The notes below the pieces were generated by a model that was not told where the DNA came from, did no database searches, and saw only the letters and a program-made list of their open reading frames with translations. A stretch of 64,000 bases of DNA from contig JAVGWX010000014.1 in NCBI GenBank assembly GCA_036924085.1, positions 36,598,056 through 36,662,055 on the forward strand. Reading direction: 5' to 3'. Positions 52,325-64,000 of this stretch are shown one piece after another (the stretch's first letter is position 1; each line of letters opens with the position of its first letter). The position numbers and the translations under genes were made by a program. This stretch comes from Ariolimax columbianus (lineage: Eukaryota; Mollusca; Gastropoda; Stylommatophora; Arionidae).

Positions 52325-53285
52325 CTTCAGCCCATCATATCTGGCATGTCCACTGCCCAGTAATGTCAGACCGACAAATGTCTCCATCAGCTTTCAGGAG
52401 AAGGCGACCCCAACCAATCATCTGCTGATCCAGTATCCGGGTCCTCGCATTAGAAACTTCACAGTCTGCTTTTCTGTCATGTACGGAAACAACATTTTGT
52501 TGTCCCAGTTCATCCAGTCGATAGAAATGAACCAGATACTCGGCGCTGAACATTTTATAGTGTATGTCTATAAGGTCTCGACACAGCTTGAGAAGATTAT
52601 GCGACTCTATGAGGACGATGGTATACTCACGATTAAACAATGGCCGCTTCCAACCAACAAAAGCCACTACTTCTCTCAAATGACCGCCTTAAGCGACTGT
52701 TTTTACACTAACCGAAATACCTCGAGATTCGTTGTCGTTGTGGACACCGACGAACTCATCATCCCAAGAAACAACAACAACTGGATGGAGCTCATCAACA
52801 ACATTTCACCTCAAGAAGTCGACGTTTCCAATTTCCTGAATTCTTCAGCCCCGGTCGAGTCCAGAACATCCCATAACGGGTGTTTCACGGTCAGATCAAG
52901 TTTCTTTTCCAGGTCTTCCTACCCAGACTGGGACAATCTCCCCAAACAATATTATTTCGATGAGAACGAAAAGCAGAACATTCTTAAATTCGCAATTCTC
53001 GCACTTTCACAATTTGTGCGAGAACAAAACATCTTTCCGCCAGGAGTCAGAACAAAATATATAGCTCGCCCAGAGCACGTATGGAACGCAGGCATTCATT
53101 ATGTACACAGTTTTGTCAATTCCATGACATGTGCTGACGTCAATGAAAGCTTGGCACTCGTCCATCACTACAGAAAGTTTGGTTTGAAAATTGGCATTAA
53201 TGATACCAGCATTCTTAAATATAAACATTTACTTTACCCACGAGTTATGCATCAGTTGGAACGGTTTCAGCAAATAGTTGCATAA
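52325..53285 (+). CDS. GT92 exon 3: catalytic domain and stop
   Basis: Acceptor TTTTTCTATAATAG at 52311-52324. It reads FSPSYLACPLPSNVRPTNVS from residue 205 and FTVCFSVMYGN at 249-259. QFIQSIEMNQILGAEHFIVY marks the start of the nucleotide-sugar fold and VVVVDTDELIIPR carries the metal-binding DTD at residues 344-346; GIHYVHSF lies near the end. This is the pattern of GT92 (PF01697, former DUF23), which includes C. elegans GALT-1, a beta-1,4-galactosyltransferase acting on fucosylated N-glycans. A galactosyl- or related transferase role in the Golgi is inferred; the substrate is unknown. It ends at TAA 53283-53285. The frame is open on the 5' side of the acceptor, so a first-exon reading from 52233 is possible but lacks a signal anchor. 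Confidence 0.88.
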
Positions 53286-53460
53286 CACCAATTTATGGTT
53301 CGACATGTTTCCCAAGGATGAGTGAGTTGTACCGTGTTTAGCGCTTAATGGTTCTTTGCATCCGATTTCAGGACTATTTGGAAAAAAAAGGAATTTATTT
53401 GAGGACAAGAGAGTTAAGGTTGTGTTGCGTACTTCACTACGGCACTCTATTTGTAGGTGT

Positions 53461-56400
53461 GTTTTCAATGGCTTGATTGTGGGATTGTTATGGGAGTGGG
53501 AGGTGGAGAGTGGGAGTGAGAGGTGGAGGTAGTGGGAGTGAGAGGTGGAGGTAGTGGGAGTGAGAGGTGGAGGTAGTGGGATGTGGACAGTGGGAGTGAG
53601 AGGGAGAGGTAGTGGGAGTTAGAGGTGGAGGTAGTGGGAGTGAGAGGTAGAGGTAGTGGGAGTGAGAGGTGGAGGTAGTGGGAGTGAGAGGTGGAGGTAG
53701 TGGGAGTGAGAGGTGGAGGTAGTGAGAGTGAGAGGTGGAGGTAGGGGGAGTGAGAGGTGGAGGTAGTGGGATGTGGACAGTGGGAGTGAGAATGGGAGGT
53801 AGTGGGAGTTAGAGGTGGAGGTAGTGGGAGTGGGATGTGGAGAGTGGGAGTGAGAGGTGGAGGTAGTGGGAGTGAGAGTTGGAGGTAGTGAGAGTGAGGG
53901 GTGGAGGTAGTGGGAGTGAATGGTGCAGGAAGTGGGAGTGAGAGATGGAGGTAGTGAGAGGTGGAGGTAGTGGTAGTGAGAGGTGGAGGTAGTGTTTTCA
54001 ATGGCTTGATTGTGGGATTGTTATGGGAGTGGGAGGTGGAGAGTGGGAGTGAGAGGTGGAGGTAGTGGGAGTGAGAGGTGGAGGTAGTGGGAGTGAGAGG
54101 TGGAGGTAGTGGGAGTGAGAGGTGGAGGTAGTGAGAGGTGGAGGTAGTGAGAGGTGGAGGTAGTGGGAGTGAGAGGTGGAGGTAGTGGGAGTGAGAGGTG
54201 GAGGTAGTGAGAGGTGGAGGTAGTGGGAGTGAGAGGTGGAGGTAGTGAGAGGTGGAGGAAATGGGAGTGAAAGGTGCAGGTAGTGAGAGGTGGACGGAGT
54301 GGGAGTGAGAGGTGGAGGTAGTGGGAGTGAGAGGTGGAGGTAGTGGGAGTGAGAGGTGGAGGTAGTGGGAGTGAGAGGTGGAGGTAGTGGGAGTGAGAGA
54401 TGGAGGCAGTGAGAGGTGGAGGTCGTGGTAGTGAGAGGTGGAGATAAAGGGAGTGAGAGGTGGAGGTAGTGGGAGTGAGAGGTGGAGGTAGTGGGAGTGA
54501 GAGGTGGAGGTAGTGGGAGTGAGAGGTGGAGGTAGTGAGAGTGAGAGGTGGAGGTAGTGGGAGTGAGAGGTGGAGGTAGTGGGATGTGGACAGTGGGAGT
54601 GAGAGGGGGAGGTAGTGGGAGTTAGAGGTGGAGGTAGTGGGAGTGGGATGTGGAGAGTGGGAGTGAGAGGTGGAGGTAGTGGGAGTGAGAGTTGGAGGTA
54701 GTGAGAGTGAGGGGTGGAGGTAGTGGGAGTGAATGGTGCAGGAAGTGGGAGTGAGAGATGGAGGTAGTGAGAGGTGGAGGTAGTGGTAGTGAGAGGTGGA
54801 GGTAGTGAGAGGTGGAGGTAGTGAGAGGTGGAGGTAGTGGGAAGAAGAGATGGAGCTAGTGGGAGTGAGTGGTGGAGGTAGTGGGAGTGAGAGGTGGAGG
54901 TAGTGAGAGGTGGAGGTAGTGGGAGTGAGAGGTGGAGGTAGAGGGAGTGAGAGGTGGAGGTAGTGAGAGGTGCAGGTAGTGGGAGTGAGAGGTGGAGGTA
55001 GTGGGAGTGAGAGGTGGAGGTAGTGGGAGTGAGAGGTGGAGGAATTGGGAGTGAGAGGTGGAGGTAGTGAGAGGTGGAGGTAGTGGGATGAGAGGTGGAG
55101 ATAGGGGGAGTGAGAGGTGGAGGTAGTGAGAGGTGGAGATAGTGAGATGTGGAAGTAGTGGGAGTGAGAGGTGGAGGTAGTGGGAGTGAGAGGTGGAGGT
55201 AGTGGGAGTGAGAGGTGCAGGTAGTGGAAGTGAGAGATGGAGTGAGTGAGAGGTGGAGGTAGTGGTAGTGAGATGGAGATTATGGGAGTGAGAGGTGGAG
55301 GTAGTGGGAGTGAGAGGTGGAGGTAGTGGGAGTGAGAGGTGCAGGTAGTGGGAGTGAGAGATGAAGGGAGTGAGAGGTGGAGGTAGTGGGAGTGAGAGGA
55401 GGAGAGAGTGGGAGTGAGAGGTGGAGGTAGTGAGAGGTGGAGGTAGTGAGAGGTGGAGGTAGTGGAAATGAGAGGTGGAGGTAGTGGGAGTGAGAGGTAG
55501 AGGTAGTGGGAGTGAGAGGTGGAGGTAGTGGGAGTGAGAGGTGGAGGTAGTGAGAGTGAGAGGTGGAGGTAGTGAGAGGTGGAGGTAGTGGGAGTGAGAG
55601 ATGGAGGTAGTGAGAGGTGGAAGTAGTGGTAGTGAGAGGTGGAGGTAGTGAGAGTGAGAGGTGGAGGTATTGGGAGTGAGAGGTGGAGGTAGTGAGAGGT
55701 GGAGGTAGTGGGAGTGAGAGGTGGAGGTTGTGGGAGTGAGAGGTGCAGGTAGTGGGAGTGAGAGATGAAGGGAGTGAGAGGTGGAGGTAGTGGGAGTGAG
55801 AGGAGGAGATAGTGGGAGTGAAAGGTGGAGGTAGTGAGAGGTGGAGGTAGTGAGAGGTGGAGGTAGTGGAAGTGAGAGGTGGAGGTAGTGGGAGTGAGAG
55901 GTGGAGGTAGTGGGAGTGAGAGGTGGAGGTAGTGGGAGTGAGAGGTGGAGGTAGTGAGAGGTGGAGGTAGTGGGAGTGAGAGATGGAGGTAGTGAGAGGT
56001 GGAAGTAGTGAGAGGTGGAGGTAGTGAGAGGTAAAGGTAGTGGTAGTGAGAGGTGGAGGTAGTGGGAGTGAGAGGTGGAGGTAGTGAGAGGTGGAGGTAG
56101 TGGGAGTGAGAGATGGAGGTAGTGAGAGGTGGAAGTAGTGGTAGTGAGAGGTGGAGGTAGTGAGAGTGAGAGGTGGAGGTATTGGGAGTTAGAGGTGGAG
56201 GTAGTGAGAGGTGGAGGTAGTGGCAGTGAGAGGTGGAGGTAGTGGGAGTGAGAGGTGGAGGTAGTGAGAGGTGGAGGCAGTGAGAGGTGGAGGTAGTGGG
56301 AATGAGAGGTGGAGGTAGTGGGAGTGAGAGGAGGAGGTAGTGGGAGTGAGAGGTGGAGGTAGTGAGAGGTGGAGGTAGTGGGAGTGAGAGGTGGAGGTAG

Positions 56401-59400
56401 AGGGAGTGAGAGGTGGAGGTAGTGAGAGGTGGAGGTAGTGGGAGTGAGAGGTGGAGGTAGTGGGAGTGAGAGGTGGAGGTAGTGGGAGTGAGAGGTGGAG
56501 GTAGTGGGAGGGAGAGGTGGAGGTAGTGAGATATGGAGGTAGTGGGAGTGAGAGGTGGAGGTAGTGGGAGTGAGAGGTGGAGATAGTGGGAGTAAGAGGT
56601 GCAGGTAGTGGGAGTGAGAGTTGGAGGGAGTGAGAGGTGGAGATAGTGGTAGTGAGAGGTGGAAATAGTGGGAGTGAGAGGAGGAGGTAGTGGGAGTGAG
56701 AGGTAGAGGTAGTGGGAGTTAGAGGTGGAGATAGTGGGAGTGAGAGGTGGAGGTAGTGGGAGTGAGAGGTGCAGGTAGTGAGAGTGAGAGATGGAGGGAG
56801 TGAGAGGTGGAGGTAGTGGGAGTGAGAGGTGGAGGTAGTGAGAGGTGGAGGTAATGGGAGTGAGAGGTGGAGGTAGGGAGAGGTGGAGGTAGTGAGAGGT
56901 GGAGGTAGTGGGAGTGAGAGGTAGAGGTATTGGGAGTGAGAGGTGGAGGTAGTGAGAGGTGGAGGTAGTGGGAGTGAGAAGGGGAGGTAGTGGGAGTGAG
57001 AGGTGGAGGTAGTGGGAGTGAGAGGTGGAGGTAGTGGGATGAGAGGTGGAGATAGTGGGAGTCAGCGGTGGAGGTATTGAGAGGTGGAGGTAGTGGGAGT
57101 GAGAGGTGGAGGTAGAGGGAGTGAGAGGTGGAGGTAGTGAGAGGTGCAGGTAGTGGGAGTGAGAGGTAGTGAGAGGTGGAGGTAGTGGGAGTGAGAGGTG
57201 GAGGTAGTGAGAGGTGGAGGTATTGAGAGGTGGAGGTAGTGGGAGTGAGAGGTGGAGGTAGAGGGAGTGAGAGGTGGAGGAAGTGAGAGGTGGAGGTAGT
57301 GGGAGTGTGAGGTGGAGGTAGTGGGAGTGAGAGGTGGAAATAGTGGGAGTGAGAGGTGGAGGTAGTGGGAGTGAGAGGTGGAGGTAGTGAGAGGTGGAGG
57401 TAGTGGGAGTGAGAGTTGGAGGTAGAGGGAGTGAGAGGTGGAGGTAGTGGGAGTGAGAGGTGGAGGTAGTGGGAGTGAGAGATGGAGGCAGTGAGAGGTG
57501 GAGGTCGTGGTAGTGAGAGGTGGAGATAGTGGGAGTGAGAGGTGGAGGTACTGGGAGTGAAAGGTGGAGGTAGTGGGAGTGAGAGGTGGAGGTAGTGGAA
57601 GTGAGAGGTGGAGGTAGGGGGAGTGAGAGGTGGAGGTAGTGGGAGTGAGAGGTGGAGGTAGTGGGAGTGAGAGGTGGAGGTAGTGGGAGTGAGAGGTGGA
57701 GGTAGTGAGAGTGAGAGGTGGAGGTTGTGAGAGGTGGAGGTAGTGGGAGTGAGAGGTGGAGGTAGAGGGAGTGAAAGGTGGAGGTAGTGAGAGGTGGAGG
57801 TAGTGGAGGTAGTAAAGGTAGTGGAGGTAGTGGGAGTGAGAGGTGGCGGTAGTGGGAGTGAGAGGTGGAAGTAGTGGGAGTGAGAGGTGGAGGTTGTTAG
57901 AGGTGGAGGTAGTGAGAGGTGGAGGTAGTGGGAGTGAGAGGTTCAGGTAGTGGGAGTGAGAGGTGGAGGTAGTGGGAGTGAGAGGTGCAGGTAGTGGGAG
58001 TGAGAGATGGAAGGAGTGAGAGGTAGAGATAGTGGTAGTGAGAGGTGGAGATAGTAGGAGTGAGAGGAGGAGGTAGTGGGAGTGAGAGGTGGAGGTAGTG
58101 GGAGTGAGAGGTGCAGGTAGTGGGAATGACAGATGGAGGGAGTGAGAGGTGGAGGTAGTGGGAGTGAGAGGTGGAGATAGTGGGAGTGAGAGGTGGAGGT
58201 AGTGAGAGGTGGAGGTAGTGAGAGGTGGAGGTAGTGAGAGGTGGAGGTAGTGGGAGTGAGAGGTGGAGGTAGTGAGAGGTGGAGGTAGTGGGAGTGAGAG
58301 GTGGAGGTAGTGAGAGGTGGAGGAAATGGGAGTGAAAGGTGCAGGTAGTGAGAGGTGGAGGGAGTGGGAGTGAGAGGTGGAGGTAGTGGGAGTGAGAGGT
58401 GGAGGTAGTGGGAGTGAGAGGTGGAGGTAGTGGGAGTGAGAGGTGGAGGTAGTGGGAGTGAGAGATGGAGGCAGTGAGAGGTGGAGGTCGTGGTAGTGAG
58501 AGGTGGAGATAAAGGGAGTGAGAGGTGGAGATAGTGGGAGTGAGAGGTGGAGGTAGTGGGAGTGAGAGGTGGAGGTAGTGGGAGTGAGAGGTGGAGGTAG
58601 TGGGAGTGAGAGGTGGAGGTAGTGAGAGTGAGAGATGGAGGGAGTGAGAGGTGGAGGTAGTGGGAGTGAGAGGTGGAGAAAGTGGGAGTTAGAGGTTGAG
58701 GTAGTGAGAGGTGGAGGTAGTGAGAGGTGGAGGTAGTGGGAGTGAGAGGTGGAGGTAGTGGGAGTGAGAGGTGGAGGTAGTGGGAGTGAGAGGTGGAGGT
58801 AGTGATAGTGAGAGATGGAGGTAGTGAGAGGCTGAGGTAGTGGGATTGAGAGGTGGAGATAGTGGGAGTGAGAGGTGGAGATAGTGAGAAGTGGAGGTAG
58901 TGAGAGGTGTAGGTAGTGGGAGTGAGAGGTGGAGGTAGTGGGAGTGAGAGGTGGAGGTAGTGGGAGTGAGAGGTGGAGGTAGTGGGAGTGAGAGGTGCAG
59001 GTAGTGGGAGTGAGAGGTGGAGGTAGTGGGAGTGAGAGGTGGAGGTAGTGGGAGTGAGAGGTGGAGGTAGTGGGAGTGAGGGGTGGAGGTAGTGGGAGTG
59101 AGAGGTGCAGGTAGTGTGAGTGAGATGTGGAGGTAGTGGGAGTGAGAGGTGGAGGTAGTCGGAGTGAGGGCTGGAGGTAGTGGGAGTGAGAGTGGAGGTA
59201 GTGGGAGTGAGAGGTGGAGGTAGTGGGAGTGAGAGGTGCAGGTAGTGGGAGTGATAGATGGAGGGAGTGAGAGGTGGAGGTAGTGGGAGTGAGAAGTGGA
59301 GATAGTGGGAGTGAGAGGTGGAGATAGTAAGAGGTGGAGGTAGTGGGAGTAAGAGATGGAGGTAGTGAGAGGTGGAGGTAGTGGGAGCGGGAGGTGGAGA

Positions 59401-62400
59401 GTGGGAGAGGTGGAGGTAGTGGGAGTGAGAGGTGGAGGTAGTGGGAGTGAGAAATGGAGGGATTGAGAGGTTGAGGTAGTGGGAGTGAGAAGTGTAGGTA
59501 GTGGGAGTGAGAGGTGGAGGTAGTGGGAGTGAGAGGTGGAGGTAGTAGGGGTGAGAGGTGCAGGTAGTGGGAGTGAGAGATGGAGGGAGTGAGAGGTGGA
59601 GGTAGTGGGAGTGAGAGGTGGAGGTAGTGGGAGTGAGAGGTGGAGGTAGTGGGAGTGAGAGGTAGAGGTAGTGGGAGTGGGAGGTGGAGGTAGTGGGAGT
59701 GAGAAGTGGAGGTAGTAAAAGGTGGAGGTAGTGGGAGTGCGAGGTGGAGAGTGGGAGTGAGAGGTGGAGGCAGTGGGAGTGAGAGGCAGAGGTTGTTGGA
59801 GTGAGAGGTGGAAGTAGGGGGAGTTAGAGGTGGAGGTAGTGGGAGTGAGAGGTGGAGGTAGTTGGAGTTAGAGGTGGAGGTAGTGGGAGTGAGAGATGGA
59901 GGTAGTGGGAGTGGGAGGTCGAGAGCGGGAGTGGGAGGTGGAGGTATAGGGAGTGAGAGATGGAGGGAGTGAGAGGTGGAGGAAGTGGGAGTGAGTGGTG
60001 GAGGTAGTGGGAGTGAGAGGTGGAGGTAGTGAGAGTGGGAGATAGAGGGAGTGAGATGTGGAGGTAGTGGGAGTGAGAAGTGGAGGTAGTGGGAGTGAGA
60101 GATGGAGGGATTGAGAGGTGGAGGTAGTGGGAGTGAGAGATGGAGGGAGTGAGAGGTGGAGGTAGTGGGAGTGGGAGGTGGAGTGTGGGAGTGAGAGGTT
60201 AAGGTAGTCGGAGTGAGAGGTGGAGGTAGTGGGAGTGAGAGGTGGAGGTAGTGGGGGTGAGAGGTGGAGTTAGTGGGAGTGGGAGGTCGAGAGTGGGAGT
60301 GGGAGGTGGAGGTAGTGGGAGTGAGAGATGGAGGGAGTGAGAGGTGGAGGTAGTGGGAGTGAGAGGTGGATGTAGTGGGAGTGAGAGGTGGAGGTAGTGA
60401 GAGTGGGAGATAGAGGGAGTGAGAGGTGGAGGTAGTGGGAGTGAGAGGTGTAGAGTGGAAGTGAGAGGTGGAGGTAGTGATAGGTGGAGGTAGTGGGAGT
60501 GGGAGGTGGATATTGGGAGTGAGAGGTGGAGGTAGTGGGAGTGAGAGGTGGAGGTAGTGAGAGGTGGAGGTAATGGGAGTGAGAGGTGGAGAGTGGGAGT
60601 GAGAGGTGGAGGTACTGGGAGTGAGAGGTGAAGGTAGTTAGAGGTGGAGGTAGTGGGAGTGGAAGGTGGAGGTAGTGGGAGTGAGAGGTGGAGGTAGTGG
60701 GAGTGAGAGGTGGAGGTAGTGAAAGGTGGAGGTTGTGGGAGTGCGAGGTGGAGAGTGGGAGTGAGAGGTGGAGGTAGTCGGAGTGAAAGGCAGAGGTTTT
60801 TGGAGTGAGAGGTGGAGGTGGTGGGAGTGAGAGGTGGAGGTAGAGGGAGTGAGAGGTGGAGGTAGTGAGAGGTGGAGGTAGTGGAGGTAGTAAAGGTAGT
60901 GGAGGTAGTGGGAGTGAGAGGTGGCGGTAGTGGGAGTGAGAGGTGGAAGTAGTGGGAGTGAGAGGTGGAGGTTGTTAGAGGTGGAGGTAGTGAGAGGTGG
61001 AGGTAGTGGGAGTGAGAGGTTCAGGTAGTGGGAGTGAGAGGTGGAGGTAGTGGGAGTGAGAGGTGCAGGTAGTGGGAGTGAGAGATGGAAGGAGTGAGAG
61101 GTAGAGATAGTGGTAGTGAGAGGTGGAGATAGTAGGAGTGAGAGGAGGAGGTAGTGGGAGTGAGAGGTGGAGGTAGTGGGAGTGAGAGGTGCAGGTAGTG
61201 GGAATGACAGATGGAGGGAGTGAGAGGTGGAGGTAGTGGGAGTGAGAGGTGGAGATAGTGGGAGTGAGAGGTGGAGGTAGTGAGAGGTGGAGGTAGTGAG
61301 AGGTGGAGGTAGTGGGAGTGAGAGGTGGAGGTAGTGGGAGTGAGAGGTGGAGGTAGTGAGAGGTGGAGGTAGTGGGAGTGAGAGGTGGAGGTAGTGAGAG
61401 GTGGAGGAAATGGGAGTGAAAGGTGCAGGTAGTGAGAGGTGGAGGGAGTGGGAGTGAGAGGTGGAGGTAGTGGGAGTGAGAGGTGGAGGTAGTGGGAGTG
61501 AGAGGTGGAGGTAGTGGGAGTGAGAGGTGGAGGTAGTGGGAGTGAGAGATGGAGGCAGTGAGAGGTGGAGGTCGTGGTAGTGAGAGGTGGAGATAAAGGG
61601 AGTGAGAGGTGGAGGTAGTGGGAGTGAGAGGTGGAGGTAGTGGGAGTGAGAGGTGGAGGTAGTGGGAGTGAGAGGTGGAGGTAGTGGGAGTGAGAGGTGG
61701 GGGTAGTGGGAGTGAGAGGTGGAGGTAGTGAGAGTGAGAGATGGAGGGAGTGAGAGGTGGAGGTAGTGGGAGTGAGAGGTGGAGAAAGTGGGAGTTAGAG
61801 GTTGAGGTAGTGAGAGGTGGAGGTAGTGAGAGGTGGAGGTAGTGGGAGTGAGAGGTGGAGGTAGTGGGAGTGAGAGGTGGAGGTAGTGGGAGTGAGAGGT
61901 GGAGGTAGTGATAGTGAGAGATGGAGGTAGTGAGAGGTGGAGGTAGTGGGATTGAGAGGTGGAGATAGTGGGAGTGAGAGGTGGAGGTAGTGGGAGTGAA
62001 AGGCAGAGGTTTTTGGATTGAGAGGTGGAGGTGGTGGTAGTGAGAGGTGGAGGTAGTGGGAGTGAGAGGTGGAGGTCGTGGGAGTGAGAGGTGGAGGTAG
62101 TGGGAGTGAGAGGTGGAGGTAATGAGAGTGGGAGATAGAGGGAGTCAGAGGTGGAGGTAGTGGGAGTGAGAGGAGGAGGTAGCGGGAGTGAGAGATGGAG
62201 GGAGTGAGAGGTGGAGGTAGTGGGAGTGAGAGATGTAGGGAGTGAGAGGTGGAGGTAGTGGGAGTGGGAGGTGGAGAGTGGGAGCGAGAGGTGGAGGTAG
62301 TGGGAGTGAGAGGTGGAGGTATTAAGAGTGGGAGATAGAGGGAGTCAGAGGTGGAGGTAGGGGAAGTGAGAGGAGGAGGTAGCGGGAGTGAGAGATGGAG

Positions 62401-64000
62401 GGAGTGAGAGGTGGAGGTAGTGGGAGTGAGAGATGGAGGGAGTGAGAGGTGGAGGTAGTGGGAGTGGGAGGTGGAGAGTGGGAGTGAGAGGTGGAGGTAG
62501 TGGGAGTGAGAAATGGACGGAGTGAGAGGTGGAGGTAGTGGGAGTGAGAGGTGGAGGTAGTGGGAGTGAGAGGTGGAGGTAGTGAGAGGTGGATGTAGCG
62601 GGAGTTAGAGGTGGAGGTAGTGGGAGTGGAGATGGAGAGTGGAAGTGAGAGGTGGAGGTAGTGGGAGTGAGAGGTGGAGGTAGTGGGAGTGAGAGGTGGA
62701 GTTAGTGGGAGTGAGACGTGGATTTAGTGGGAGTGAGAGGTGGAGGTAGTGGGAGTGGGAGATGGAGAGTGGGAGTGGGAGGTGGAGAGTGGAAGTGAGA
62801 GGTGGAGGTAGTGGGAGTGAGAGGTGGAGGTAGTGGGAGTGAGAGGTGGAGGTAGTGGGAGTGAGAGGTGGAGGTAGTGGGAGTGAGAGGTGGAGGTAGG
62901 TGGAGTGAGAGGTGGAGGTAGTGGGAGTGAGAGGTGGAGGTAGTGTGAGTGGAGATGGAGAGTGGAAGTGAGAGGTGGAGGTAGTGGGAGTGAGAGGTGG
63001 AGGTAGTGGGAGTGAGAGGTGGAGGTAGTGGGAGTGAGAGGTGGAGGTAGTGGGAGTGGAAGGTGGAGAGTGGGAGTGGCAAGTAGAGAGTGGAAGTGAG
63101 AGGTAGAGGTAGTTGGAGTGAGAGGTGGACGTAGTGGGAGTGAGAGGTGGAGGTAGTGGGAGTGAGACGTGGATTTAGTGGGAGTGAGAGGTGGAGGTAG
63201 TGGGAGTGGGAGATGGAGAGTGGGAGTGGGAGGTGGAGAGTGGAAGTGAGAGGTGGAGGTAGTGGGAGTGAGAGGTGGAGGTAGTGGGAGTGAGACGTGG
63301 AGGTAGTGGGAGTGAGAGGTGGAGGTAGTGGGAGTGGGAGATGGAGAGTGGGAGTGAGAAGTTGAGGGAGTGAGAGGCTGAGCTAATGGGATTGCGATGT
63401 GGAGGTAGTGGGAGTGAGAGTTGGAGCTGATGTGTGAGTAAGAGGTGATGTGTGGATCTGAGGTGGAGGTGATGTGTGACTGAGAGGTGGAGGTGATGTG
63501 TGAGTGAGATGTGATAAATGAGTGAGAGGTGGAGGTGATGTGAGTGAGAGGTTGAAGTGATGTGAGTGAGAGGTGGAGGTGATGTGAGTGAGAGGTGGAG
63601 GTGATGTGTGAGTGAAAGGTGGAGGTGATGTGTGAGTGAGAGATGGAGGTGATGTGTGAGTAAGAGGTGGAAGTGATGTGAGTGAGAGGTGGAGGTGATG
63701 TGTGAGTGAGAGGTGGAGGTGATGTGTGAGTGAGAGGTGGAGGTGATGTGTGAGTGAGAGGTGAAGGTGATGTGTAAGTGAGAGGTGGAGGTGATGTGTG
63801 AGTGAGAGGTTATATATGAGTGAGAGGTGATATATGAGTGAGAGGTGGAGGTGATGTGTGAGTGAGAGGTGGAGGTAATGTGTAAGTGAGAGGTGGAGGT
63901 GATGTGTGAGTGAGAGGTGGAGGTGATGTGTGAGTGAGAGGTGGAGGTGATGTGTGAGTGAGAGGTGGAGGTGATGTGTGAGTTAGAGGTCGAGGTGATT
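53461..64000. repeat. purine-rich satellite, 22/16-bp units, over 10.5 kb, runs off the window
   Basis: Long unit GGAGGTAGTGGGAGTGAGAG plus GT (22 bp) alternates with a short form lacking six bases (GGAGGTAGTGAGAGGT, 16 bp). Nearly all bases of the plus strand are G, A or T, giving strong strand asymmetry. Higher-order structure is visible: about 57790-58880 is repeated at about 60868-61985, offset 3078 to 3106 bp, and a 54240-54460 segment recurs in both. The left boundary word GTTTTCAATGGCTTGATTGT occurs at 53461 and 53994. From about 63430 the unit changes to 24 bp (GGAGGTGATGTGTGAGTGAG plus AGGT). Minus-strand frames are artefacts. Confidence 0.95.

Larger units (their letters stand above)
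36259..53285 (+). other. GT92 glycosyltransferase gene span, three coding exons
   Basis: Exons at 36259-36641, 47004-47231 and 52325-53285 join in frame. Exon 1 ends two bases into a codon, exon 2 supplies the third base and itself ends two bases into a codon, and exon 3 supplies the third. Donors are GTGAGT and GTAGGT; acceptors are CTTCCTTCACAG and TTTTTCTATAATAG. The product is 523 residues: a short cytoplasmic tail, one signal-anchor helix, a Ser/Thr-rich stem and a catalytic GT92 domain, as expected of a Golgi type II enzyme. Intron 1 (10.4 kb) holds a minisatellite split by an 8.3-kb rDNA/LINE insert. Intron 2 (5.1 kb) holds LINE relics and two minisatellites. Additional small exons cannot be excluded, but none is needed. 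Confidence 0.8.

Noticed and set aside
4482..63400. Minisatellite periods being multiples of three as a sign of coding origin for all arrays
   Set aside because: Periods of 19, 20, 22, 31, 32, 35, 43 and 50 bp also occur, so there is no general codon rule; only the LINE-internal arrays show direct coding ancestry.

Overview
This window looks like nuclear DNA of an invertebrate animal, most likely a mollusc and perhaps a gastropod. The reasons are spliced exons with GT/AG borders, many decayed non-LTR retrotransposons (LINEs) of several lineages, tRNA-headed SINE-like repeats, a very high minisatellite load, and an 18S rRNA segment that reads like a molluscan sequence. Species cannot be fixed from sequence alone. 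Minisatellite and satellite arrays fill roughly a third of the window (estimated by adding up arrays by eye).

One host protein-coding gene is supported: a glycosyltransferase family 92 (GT92, formerly DUF23) type II membrane protein. I assemble it from three phase-compatible exons at 36259-36641, 47004-47231 and 52325-53285, giving 523 codons before the stop. Intron 1 is 10.4 kb and intron 2 is 5.1 kb; both are full of mobile elements. A purine-rich satellite of more than 10.5 kb starts about 200 bp after the stop codon and runs off the right edge.

Layout. 1-8600: relics of several LINEs and five minisatellites. 8637-17416: one decayed LINE (endonuclease, RT, RNase H), split by a 5.1-kb, 30-bp-unit satellite whose monomer is itself a codon block of the LINE's reverse transcriptase. 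17460-26540: minisatellites, two tRNA-like SINE fragments and LINE ends. 26540-31400: a LINE inserted into the RT gene of a second LINE, with a perfect 11-bp target duplication. 31500-35620: SINE and LINE fragments and a 22-bp minisatellite. 36259-53285: the GT92 gene. 53460-64000: purine-rich satellite.

The most unusual object sits in intron 1. An 8344-bp block (38157-46500) interrupts a 50-bp minisatellite and is bordered by the 12-bp word ATATCTACCCTC on both sides. It contains, all in one orientation, a probable pre-rRNA 5' external spacer, a broken 18S gene, copies of a '28S 3' end plus non-rRNA tail' element (one lying inside the 18S), a triplicated 18S/28S chimeric module, and a nearly full-length LINE with an intact 1300-residue reading frame ending in a (GAA)n tail. 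It looks like a single retrotransposition unit made of ribosomal RNA and LINE sequence. The second major observation is birth of tandem repeats inside LINE coding sequence, clearest in the 30-bp satellite.
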